A stretch of DNA of 64,000 nucleotides from Symsagittifera roscoffensis (taxonomy: Eukaryota; Xenacoelomorpha; Acoela; Convolutidae). The stretch is taken from contig NC_087065.1 in the NCBI RefSeq assembly GCF_963678635.1, forward strand, positions 37,289,888 through 37,353,887, written 5' to 3'. Below, in pieces: positions 57,301 through 64,000 of this stretch. The number at the start of each line of letters is the position of its first letter. Position 1 is the first letter of the stretch. Below the pieces are notes generated by a model that was not told where the DNA came from, searched no databases, and saw nothing but the letters and a program-made list of their open reading frames with translations. The translations under genes and the position numbers were made by a program.

Positions 57301-58640
57301 CTCATCACTTCCACCCAAGTGTCGATGCATCCATCGGAGTCGTCTTTGAATTCCTTTGGCTTCTTGAAAGTTTTTCTCGATTTTCCGTCCCTCCTATCGC
57401 TCGAGTCAGTGTTCCTCGTGGCGAAGGCCTCTAGAGTCCTGTTCATCATCTCCCAAGTGCTTGCCCATGTCATAGCATCCGGACCTGCGTTGCTGTTAGC
57501 TGTTGAGTCCCCCGGGCCAGTCGTTGTACTTGACGTTCCATTCTTCATAATTGTTTTAGCAGCTGTTGGTGCTATGCTCACCGTATCCCGGATTAAGGGC
57601 AACGGTGTCGATTGTCGTTTGTTCCTTTGTGGTTCCACAAAGTCAACTCTGGTGCCTTGCGTGCGATCCGCTGCCGGTCTTTCTTGTGAGGTAGAATTTG
57701 TCAAGATTGCATCCAATTTCGCCTGTATTGCACTCGAACTTTCGGCCTGATTCCTGCCCATTGTGTCCATTCTCTTTTCCAGGCCACCTAATTGGCTGTT
57801 GACATCATCATATCGGTTTTTCAACTGTTGCATATCTTTTTTGATTTTCTTATCTCGTTCTTCATTGGTGGCATCTACCTTGTCCGACATCTGCTGGAGT
57901 CTCTCGTCTGTCGCCTTAGCCAGGTTAAAATAACTATCCAGATACTCGTGTTTGTTGTATTTCAACTCTTTCCTTATTAAGTCTCTATCTTCCTCACTGT
58001 ACTTCAGTTTCTTGTCGATCTGATTTAGTTTTGTCATCAGGTCTCTAAGCTCAAGAGTAGCTGTTTCATGATCAGCCGTCGGTCTGTCCTCGGCCGTAGC
58101 TTCTGCTTTATTTTGTTCCTCTCTTGGATTGGCTTCTGTCGTCTTCGTGCTCACTGTCCCAAATGTTCGTGCTCTTTCAGCTTTTGGTTCTTCAGTCATG
58201 TTTTCTTTCGTTTTTATTCCGACCATCATCGCCAACCTTTCTGTAAAAGATGTCTTTTTTACTTGAGAGTCTTCTTTCACCGTTTCTTCGGTGTTGCCTA
58301 TTGCATCTTCCACATTGTCTATTGGTGAGAACTCTATGGGTTTCGGGTTTGGTTCTTCTGCATTGGGCATTGGAGTTGACTCCGTCGGCTTTTTCTCCAG
58401 TTCATCTACGCTCTGGTCTGGTGTCTCTAGGTCGATTTCGATTGTAGGCTCCACCTGTTTTTCCCTCGCATCTTCTCGCATCTTGCTCTCGGTGCCACTC
58501 CTCGTGCTGACCATGCTAACTGAAAAGTTATTTTTTGTTTTGCTTGGGCCCCTTGATGTCGTTCCACGCAGCGACGAGTTATATTTCGTGTTTGATCCAC
58601 TTGACCTTTTTTCAAGCACCGGTACCCTACTCCGTCTCAT
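51330..58640 (-). CDS. Gag-Pol polyprotein of giant Ty3/gypsy-class element (2436 codons)
   Basis: The ATG at 58640 opens a basic N-terminus, a disordered region and a coiled coil (~195-310). A gag capsid-like helical region (~400-590) follows, then two CCHC knuckles: CANCGSADHHVADC at ~631 and CFFCNQEGHFRMDC at ~681. The aspartic protease has LLDTGA at ~988. RT runs ~1330-1560 with LDLGSAFWQVPL and the catalytic YVDD at ~1476. RNase H has LDTDAS at ~1620. A ~400-residue charged insert with no known domain (~1710-2120) precedes the integrase zinc region (H-x4-H...C-L-A-C, ~2163-2205) and catalytic triad D (QIDH, ~2229), D (SDNGKAF, ~2291) and E (LVERQNR, ~2327). I counted exactly 35 residues between the last two. 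The frame stops at TGA just before the integrase C-terminal domain, which continues in frame. Gag and Pol share one frame with no visible shift site. Confidence 0.93.
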   Translation of the reverse strand: MRRSRVPVLEKRSSGSNTKYNSSLRGTTSRGPSKTKNNFSVSMVSTRSGTESKMREDAREKQVEPTIEIDLETPDQSVDELEKKPTESTPMPNAEEPNPKPIEFSPIDNVEDAIGNTEETVKEDSQVKKTSFTERLAMMVGIKTKENMTEEPKAERARTFGTVSTKTTEANPREEQNKAEATAEDRPTADHETATLELRDLMTKLNQIDKKLKYSEEDRDLIRKELKYNKHEYLDSYFNLAKATDERLQQMSDKVDATNEERDKKIKKDMQQLKNRYDDVNSQLGGLEKRMDTMGRNQAESSSAIQAKLDAILTNSTSQERPAADRTQGTRVDFVEPQRNKRQSTPLPLIRDTVSIAPTAAKTIMKNGTSSTTTGPGDSTANSNAGPDAMTWASTWEMMNRTLEAFATRNTDSSDRRDGKSRKTFKKPKEFKDDSDGCIDTWVEVMRLHLEQDNLNDERQACTAILSNLEGTALKCVVAKKEEERDTADKIFEILLNRFGSGMKGHQAMMRFEKRRQRDDESIDRFLDDLESLRRRSDPEESTNRRNFSIASKFIDGVKSDDLRTMLATYYTLSKGSAPTPEEMRQKSREYMLMKPRRYSYSENRNTQGGSQPQRSSWYKPRDDMDKRRSCANCGSADHHVADCTTYKQGMKSLGYAPDEEDMSQMEEHEYYNGLIIKIGARCFFCNQEGHFRMDCPLFWEAVKDQSHPKHKLALAAVQNQRNRQNEFESRNLGAPSTELPTKTVKAVTHVNGAIESAAGNSLEINYEKAATEAIAKVKQDLAAKEIEQRLKLEIERQNFNEALTGSNQTPEAVPGSTKTGNCNTVKMVTGKPFGISKIGARIMSIITVGGHEVTRNLSEPRDQTIMHIDVYADYLSCISPQTTSRALRALLTRGGSKSVRVDNRYTEAYGPHEVMLNIDGINIYTKTMITCDEDLIGQIYVGKEELKVRSIGHCAMLEEDAMHIGTEADVTGHVLDISGKKTQLRGLLDTGAVLSVIPIETWEKMGFDKGDLIDSRIRLSAANKGALRVLGRTPIIALNLGERNLWMSFIVVENLDESDQFILGRDFIRNFNVTIDLNNAMFRIRNPDRRYAIKPVNLIMANENKAPVFLSRRVRLKANEAAIVSLRMKNYNELSDNKQVCIVPNPNSQSAAVLGRSFSITKSGLCVSVLLNTLDIPITIQRGRKLGYALPVKTRYETIENSKQNEVVDCPNHRDKICILRRLQKIKDSSGLIKSLKSETDDGLSSCSNFPERPTLDEMQSEKPVLPEIEHLRGKLEDEQLEAIKDVLERNEEVFSRHKADIGCCNFVEHEIELEENAVPHREGARRMTPHKSDACRKEIETLLEYDMIEPSKSPWACGVVMAKKKGDQLRFCCEFRYLNSVTVKDAYPIPRIDESLSKLGDAKFFTTLDLGSAFWQVPLRKQDRDKTGFACELGLFQWKRMPFGLCNATATFQRLMAHALIGVTKKYGNLVMCYVDDVVIATPTLEDHIERLDEVFACMKRSGLKCKPSKCEILKDSIKYLGRMVDKHGIRPDTDAVEAVLTWKSPKTEHQLMSFLGFANYYREFIKGYADKVYPMQQLMRHKGKKFTWNNAAEESFQRIKKELCEAPVLGMPTEKGMYVLDTDASVVAISGGILQQEQEWNGKTVLRPIAYGSKVLSDTEMKYGAPKAEMFAVVTFVEKYRAYLGSEPFKLRVDNRALSWLKTYSMDQSYIGRWIVHLDGYNMIIEHRTRDKHQNADSLSKKTEFYERQEQREADRPEIKDGFSFMDKETYDSLPLTRWLDKSGKPLEDHPELPKEPPEKTILKKSKRIPIEIILKSKIVKETLKAKGYDLNQVEAGTAQIDDDLMRLLEKLSDDKPVIQEKGQEKPEFTILRRKETMNDTDSSRGSVTDSKDVVRSLVDKIPEDILEQTKVRKKKVTFKEDTEHLGLGQESGECSRFTEKGTGEGKLSGEREGWDEDSDESSENQDSLFMILAEEKTRRHDRELQTDPSSGTYNMDIQEMRGGEELEKIAVARKPFRELSCNSNIRTNLVPEDDMKIVKRMICVKLSDDIHNPGEMNGQIMVLKEHVKARYRLSDLIRAQKNDKMTSNLSKWIQSGVKEKGELEEDSYKILSQFYKEKKDLLYHTADGVVACKRRDEEKILHKHNLIILPQLYQTEVLFRSHDQMGHQGIDKVQQRILHRFDWPGMRKAYERWVNACLACLQVKDPRKMKFPLKSVESSEFNEVVQIDHQKICMTESGYNQILVIIDHFTKLAEAVPCQTASAEETCDHLITHWISRYGCPMTFQSDNGKAFVGDLTKELMKRSHIAQAHSTTYHPQTNGLVERQNRTLVNMLRVYCSRYMTDWDKYLPQVVGAYNSTQHSTTGISPFMMLTGRERAMPLTFFYPEYEGKRTSPQAYVKEAIKRQQELNELCRRNTAQAQMRQRRKYDEKIL

Positions 58641-58924
58641 TATTTCTATTTACAATTGCTCTTATTTACAATATTATTATATACACAATTCTATTCTAAG
58701 AATAAAAAAAATTTTGTGGAAACAAATTCTTAAAAGAAAATATACAACGTGATAAAAACCTTGTTCCAGTTCTCTAAATTCTTCGAGTAACTTTCTTTAT
58801 TTGTGGTCCCAACCGTACCGGGTTCCAATTGGTCTTGTTCTGTCTTAATTCTGTCTTAAAACAACTTGTTGTAATTTTACTTCAATTTTTATACTGTTCT
58901 AAGACTTCCAGTTACCGTCCCTAC

Positions 58925-59600
58925 TCTTCTTTGTACCGTCCCAGGCTTCTTTCTACTGTCCAAAGACTATTCGGTCCCAGTACTTCGTCAGTGTCCCAAG
59001 ACCCTTGTCCTGAGAGTACTATCCCAAGGCTACTGTCCCAAGGCTAGTGTCCCAAGACCAGTGTCCCAAGACTGCTGTCCCAAGGCTAGTATCCCAAGAC
59101 CAGTGTCCCAAGACTACCGTCCCAAGGCTAGTGTCCCAAGACTACTGTCCCAAGGCTAGTGTCCCAAGACTACTGTCCCAAGGCTAGTGTCCCAAGGCTA
59201 GTGTCCCAAGACTACTGTCCCAAAGCTAGTGTCCCAAGACTACTGTCGCAAGACTACTATCCCAAGGCTAGTGTCCCAAGACTACTGTCCCAAGACCACC
59301 GTCCCAAGACCCTTGTCCCAAGACCCTGTCCCAAGACCCTGTCCCAAGACCACTGTCCCAAGACCACTGTCCCAAGACCCTTGTCCCAAGACCCTGTCCC
59401 AAGACCCTTGTCCCAAGACCACTGTCCCAAGACCACTGTCCCAAGACCCTGTCCCAAGACCCTGTCCCAAGACCCTTGTCCCAAGACCACTGTCCCAAGA
59501 CCACTGTCCCAAGACCACTGTCCCAAGACTGTCTCAAGACTGTTCTGGTCCAACACTGTCCCAGGACTTCTTTGGCACTGTCCCAAGACTGTTGACAAGT
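58925..59600. repeat. TGTCCCAAGAC minisatellite in the element leader
   Basis: Dozens of 10-15 bp units of the type (A)CTGTCCCAAGAC(C), with variants CTTGTCCCAAGAC and GGCTAGTGTCCC, fill ~620 bp upstream of gag. All frames stay open across it on both strands, giving spurious repetitive ORFs. Diverged units at the left end (58925-59000) show the array grew from that side of the leader. Confidence 0.93.
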
Positions 59601-59980
59601 GTCTGAGCGGTGGGACCTCTTTCTTCTTCGTTATGGGGACTTCTTGATTCACTGTACCTTGTACCACCACTCAAGCTCTAGTAAAATTTTCCCAAATACC
59701 CTCTCTTAAAAGCCAAATGCTGACCCCCTTTTTCTTATTTCTTTTTAATTACCTCTCTTTCAATGTTCCAAGCAACTTGAGACCAAAACCTGTGCGCAGG
59801 TATCTTGTGATCACCTGTTCGTATAAAAACTAAACACAAATCCTCACCAAAATGCAACAAAAATCCAAGCTAGAAAAAGTAATAAAAACGGAAAGATGAG
59901 CCCACCTAAAATTCAAAGGTGACAAATGTCTACCTTCTATCGAAAAAATGTCTGGTACCTAATTGCCACGCGTTTCCTTT
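59601..59980 (-). other. Element leader, unique part
   Basis: Untranslated leader between two repeat arrays. No ORF, no recognised signal. Confidence 0.5.
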
Positions 59981-61538
59981 TCCCCTGCTAGCGATCTTAT
60001 GGGGTATCACAAAAACTGTCTATGTCCGTTCCCCCCTACCGATCCGACCAGGGTACCTACCTTAACCTAATTCCAATTTTGGATATCCGCTTCCAATGAC
60101 CAGCGCGTGTAAATGACTAATGTAACTAAATCAACGATGTCGACTAATTAGTTACTCTAATTTCTCCCCTTTTTACAATTTACAACCGCCAACCTCTAAC
60201 TTAACCAGCCCCCCTTCTAACCTCCCCCCTTTTTAGCCCCCCTTCTTAAGCCTAAAATTACCTTAAGCGCCGGGTGCTAAACCTCTCAAGAGAAAACCGT
60301 AGACCTGTCTCCAGGACTGCTCAAGTAAAAACGTTTCTCAAAACCGGGGGTTATCGCTTATCCAATTTTACACTTATTTCCTATAATGTAATGTGAATTT
60401 TAACGATACCCGTTCTGCCCAACTTGAGAGACTCGAGAACTGCCAAATCCTTCTTGGCTACTTTCCCACCGACTGGTCACCTCTTCCAGTCCAGTCTCCT
60501 ATTGGTTCAGCTCAAGTGCTCCTGAACCACTTTCCCACTCGGCTGGTCACCTCTTCCAGTCAAGTCTCCTATTGGTTCAGCTAAGTTCCAAGTTATCTGA
60601 AAACCCTTGACAACGCCCCACACTCGGGCTCTTTATTAAGGTTACTGGATTAAATTACTAGGTTGATCGAAACGATCGAACTTGTAAAACAGTATGGGGT
60701 ATACTATTTAATTATGGGGTATACTACTTGTGATTCCCCTGCTAGCGATCTTATGGGGTATCACAAAAACTGTCTATGTCCGTTCCCCCCTACCGATCCG
60801 ACCAGGGTACCTACCTTAACCTAATTCCAATTTTGGATATCCGCTTCCAATGACCAGCGCGTGTAAATGACTAATGTAACTAAATCAACGATGTCGACTA
60901 ATTAGTTACTCTAATTTCTCCCCTTTTTACAATTTACAACCGCCAACCTCTAACTTAACCTGCCCCCCTTCTAACCTCCCCCCTTTTTAGCCCCCCTTCT
61001 TAAGCCTAAAATTACCTTAAGCGCCGGGTGCTAAACCTCTCAAGAGAAAACCGTAGACCTGTCTCCAGGCCTGCTCAAGTAAAAACGTTTCTCAAAACCG
61101 GGGGTTATCGCTTATCCAATTTTACACTTATTTCCTATAATGTAATGTGAATTTTAACGATACCCGTTCTGCCCAACTTGAGAGACTCGAGAACTGCCAA
61201 ATCCTTCTTGGCTACTTTCCCACCGACTGGTCACCTCTTCCAGTCCAGTCTCCTATTGGTTCAGCTCAAGTGCTCCTGAACCACTTTCCCACTCGGCTGG
61301 TCACCTTTTCCAGTCAAGTCTCCTATTGGTTCAGCTCAAGTGCTCCTGAACCACTTTCCCACTCGGCTGGTCACCTCTTCCAGTCAAGTCTCCTATTGGT
61401 TCAGCTAAGTTCCAAGTTATCTGAAAACCCTTGACAACGCCCCACACTCGGGCTCTTTATTAAGGTTACTGGATTAAATTACTAGGTTGATCGAAACGAT
61501 CGAACTTGTAAAACAGTATGGGGTATACTATTTAATTA
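59981..61538. repeat. 754 bp tandem duplication in the element leader
   Basis: 59981-60734 and 60735-61538 are almost identical. Each contains a ~70 bp sub-repeat with CTCCTATTGGTTCAGCT; the minus strand reads CTGAACCAATAGG, a CCAAT-box core. The first copy has two of these and the second has three, which accounts for its greater length. The position just inside the 5' LTR suggests enhancer or packaging sequences, but this is inference. Confidence 0.9.
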
Positions 61539-61873
61539 ATATAAAGGTTTGATCCAACTAATCTGGTGTCAAATTCACTGTCTTTTTTCGTTTTATGGTT
61601 TTTGTTCCTTTTTCTATTCTTTTTTGGTTTTTGTTTTGCTTTTTGTCTTTTTGCTCGTGTTTTTGTCCACCTAGTTGCCCCCCCTTACTCGGTTAGCTAA
61701 GCCTCGTTCGGAGAGCGTACCAGGAAATTTTCTCGAGTTTTCTTAAAAAGCTATCACGGTACAACCGGAAGGTTTGCACGTTCCTGTCGAACCGCACCGC
61801 CGGTACTCTAGAATGGGCATTCAGCCCGAAGCTGTCTCAAGTGGGTTCGACTCCGTAGTCTTGATGTCGTAAA
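61539..61873 (-). other. Element leader next to primer site
   Basis: T-rich stretch (61570-61670 on the plus strand), then ordinary sequence. No ORF or known motif. Confidence 0.5.
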
Positions 61874-61888
61874 CACCCAGGAGCGCCA
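61874..61888 (-). other. Candidate tRNA primer binding site
   Basis: The minus strand reads TGGCGCTCCTGGGTG, starting 11 nt after the LTR end. TGG would pair with a tRNA 3' CCA, and the rest with an acceptor and T-stem. The spacing is larger than usual and I cannot name the tRNA. Confidence 0.4.
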
Positions 61889-61899
61889 TAAAAACACTA

Positions 61900-62807
61900 T
61901 GTAACATTCGTCTACTGCAGTCACACATGAGGCTTAAGAAAAATAGGCCCTATAACTATTGGCTCAAGAGTCAGGGACACTATCTCTTGTGTTTTTCCAC
62001 CTCAAATCAGTCGGAGCCAATTCGGTTCGTTTGTGACATGAGACTACGACTCGATACAGCTTAAAGGCTACTACCAAAATATCCCCCCACTCTAGAATTA
62101 AGAACGTCCTCATATTTAGGTCTCTAGATACCCAAAATACATGAACGCCGTTAAAAACCGGGTTGGAACAATCCGTTAAGTTACTTTTTATTAGACAGTG
62201 GAACTTTGATCCATTTCAGATGGATCAACCTAAAACTCGCCTAACCTCAACATAACAATTATAAAACACACTCTAGAAATTTAAATTTGTACTCACATCG
62301 TAGCACGCTTAAGAACTGGGAGTAATCAAGTCGGTAATCAACTCGAGAATCAAATAATGTAATTAAAATGAGTTTAATGTTTGTCAGTTTTAACAACAAG
62401 AACAAGTTCGTACTCTAGACTATAATTTCTCCTGAACCATTGGGACACTCAAGCTGTCCACCTTTCCACCGAAGGTTCACTCTAGTCCAGTTTAGAATAG
62501 TATTCCAGTCAAGTCACAATAATCCAGTTCGTGGGAATACTCTTGTCTCTGTTTCGAATGGGACAGCTCTACTCTAGGTTATTGCTGTGACGGAAATTGC
62601 GAATAGCAATTTCCTACCGATTTTTCTTGCAACTTTCCCGCGATTGTCACTCGGTTGTTCTGACTTCTCTCTTTTGACTTTCAGTTGTCGCGAGAAAATT
62701 GTGCATGACATGCTCCATTCGAATTTTTGAAAAACTTAATTTCACCCCAAAATCAAGTGCTCTTGCTTTTCTCAAGGTCAAACTTCCAAATATGACCGAC
62801 TGGCACA
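61900..62807 (-). repeat. 5' LTR of the giant element (908 bp)
   Basis: TGTGCCAGTCGG... to ...GAATGTTACA on the minus strand. Its outer 35 nt (62773-62807) match VWA exon 1 in antisense. The hairpin GGAAATTGC gaata GCAATTTCC is at 62592-62614. The promoter and poly(A) signal should be here but no element could be assigned with confidence. Confidence 0.93.
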
Positions 62808-63688
62808 TATAAATACATTTTACCACTCAAGAATCCGAATCATTTCCCCCCAATCTAAACGTTAATTTTAGTGCTAAAATGTTTTGTAAAGATGGTATTC
62901 ATTTTACTGTTTGTAGTAATAAAATCTTCAGTTTATTGATCGCTCAGGTAATTTGTATATATTCACCAAACATTTACTCTCCTCGCTGCCAAAATATGGC
63001 CGATCAAACGCACTGCCATATTTGCGAACGCCACCTCCGAAAAGGAGGCATATGGTGTGTCATTTGCAAAGCTTACATCCATGTCTCATGTAGCGGGCTA
63101 CAGAGCAGCAAATTTTTTTTTACGATGGGTTCTCCTGCATACAATGCACCCAACGGGAACTTTGCAAAAGAGACCAACTCCACCAACAGACCAACAAGCA
63201 CAGGCCCTATCACAACTCAAAAACCAACAGGCACAGCCCATATCACAACTCAAAAAGAAACATCACCATCAACACCTGAAACAAACGTACTGCCCAACGA
63301 AACACAATCTTATTCATCGCTCCCAGCCATCACTACAGCCCCCTTCGACCCCTGGAAACTTATCGACCAAGAACTTGAAATTAAAATAGACAACATATAT
63401 AAAAACTTCGTTAACTGGAAACCGTGCTTCATAATTCTAAGCAAGAACAAGCCCGGTTTCCAATTCATAGAATTACTGAACCAGCAGCTGTTGTCATTAG
63501 TAGAAGAAATATCAAATTCTAACGCCGCAATGATTTTCCCACATCTGCTGCTCCCCAAAACTAAATCAGAAACAAACGAATCAAATTTTAAACCACTAAG
63601 CCACCGCATAAATTTATGGAAGCAAGGCCTATTATGTGACATTCGATCAGAATGGACAAAAATGCAATTTCAAATTGGTAGCCGCTGA
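62808..63688 (+). pseudogene. SGNH-PHD-RT retroelement copy 3, right part
   Basis: It resumes after the LTR. The end of the esterase ORF is visible as KMFCKDGIHFT (62877-62909, block V D-G-I-H-F). The second ORF opens with MADQTHCHICERHL at 62997, a PHD-type finger (C..C, GIWC..C, H..C). The linker with VNWKP and MIFPHLLLPKTKSE matches copy 2. The frame stays open for 269 codons to 63688, but the RT is missing: similarity ends near QFQIGSR, so the copy is truncated or interrupted there. The second finger half is lost after CSGLQSS. Confidence 0.75.
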
Positions 63689-64000
63689 CCTTGAGAGTTG
63701 ACAGTTTTAGAAGATTAGCAGTGTAATTTAGACAATAAGACGAATCGTGAAGGTCAAAAAATTCTGGAATTTTTAAATTTTAAAAATTCGATTTTTGACG
63801 TCACACTTCCGAGAAACGTCGAAACGGCCATTTTAGAAGAAAATCAGAGAGAAAAGAACAACAGCAACGATAGTTGCGTTAGAAATAACGACGAGAAATA
63901 GAAAAATACAACTGGAAATTATCTGAGACCGCTCCGAGTTGTAACGATTGTGTCGCTACGGTGAAGGAAGTTGGAACAGTGAGTCCAGCCTTCCGGAAAG
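63689..64000. other. Unassigned sequence at right edge
   Basis: AT-rich with A-runs, no ORF or repeat recognised. It interrupts the RT element, so it may be the start of another insertion or ordinary intron sequence. Confidence 0.4.

Larger units (their letters stand above)
39087..62807 (-). mobile_element. Giant Ty3/gypsy-class LTR retroelement, ~23.7 kb
   Basis: It is bounded by 908 bp LTRs with TG...CA ends that differ at about a dozen positions. Order on the minus strand: LTR (62807-61900), candidate primer site, 3.3 kb leader, gag-pol with DD35E integrase after RNase H (the Ty3/gypsy order), a post-integrase extension, an SGNH-containing ORF, an ORF of unknown function, a short 3' untranslated part and the LTR (39994-39087). 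Typical elements of this class are 5-10 kb. It is visibly richer in G+C than the host DNA. The coding blocks carry a TGA, a TAA and a frameshift. It lies in copy 3 of the SGNH-PHD-RT element, in the same orientation as the VWA gene. Confidence 0.92.

Noticed and set aside
40593-58752. Many plus-strand ORFs of 60-213 codons opposite the element ORFs
   Set aside because: Shadow frames opposite real coding sequence; they end wherever the true frame's codon use changes.
58925-59600. CRISPR-like direct repeats
   Set aside because: Units are contiguous without unique spacers, and the DNA is eukaryotic.
59159-59670. Long repetitive ORFs on both strands
   Set aside because: Produced by the TGTCCCAAGAC array, whose unit keeps all frames open; they lie in the element leader.
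60393-61434. 63- and 95-codon ORFs in the leader duplication
   Set aside because: Same text in both copies, with length set by the 70 bp sub-repeat number; no coding features.

Overview
The window is AT-rich animal DNA: host exons are interrupted by introns with ordinary GT/AG ends, and most of the length is repeats and retroelements. The lineage cannot be fixed from the sequence. An invertebrate is likely, given Gal3ST-type sulfotransferase and VWA genes, hAT-type MITEs, tandem satellites and large retroelements. There are no bacterial features.

Layout: 1-5127 is an array of a ~1.5 kb satellite. 5706-6093 is a 388 bp hAT-type MITE with an 8 bp target duplication. 6153-7465 (-) is a galactose-3-O-sulfotransferase-like gene carrying one frameshift. 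7466-9850 shows no gene. 9860-15451 is a tandemly duplicated 2.39 kb AT-rich unit plus older copies. 16901-17629 is a long foldback element. Five exons on the minus strand (30782-17926) join in consistent phase into part of a VWA-domain gene. The 9.6 kb intron between its third and fourth exons holds a 1 kb GATG minisatellite, dispersed satellite monomers and two decayed copies of a non-LTR-like retroelement (SGNH esterase, PHD finger, RT, nuclease-like C-terminus).

The main object is at 39087-62807 (-): a giant Ty3/gypsy-class LTR retroelement of about 23.7 kb, with 908 bp TG...CA LTRs about 1.3% diverged. It reads right to left: LTR, a 3.3 kb leader with two repeat systems, gag-protease-RT-RNaseH-integrase, a post-integrase extension ending in a region that resembles a TARG1/OARD1-type macro domain, a 523 bp gap with donor-like repeats, a second coding block (coiled coil, SGNH hydrolase, a second SGNH-like region, then unknown sequence), a third block of unknown function, and the other LTR. 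The coding blocks are broken by one TGA, one TAA and one frameshift, so this copy is probably recently dead unless some of these are recoded.

The element sits in a third copy of the SGNH-PHD-RT retroelement, itself upstream of the VWA exons. After insertion, a 3.94 kb segment spanning host exons, flank, LTR and the end of the third block was triplicated (30000-41820), making host-element chimeric ORFs. The outermost 35 nt of the LTR match, in antisense, an exon of the VWA gene (33/35), starting exactly at the LTR's first base. The hexamer CTCAAG is strongly enriched and strand-biased through the whole element.
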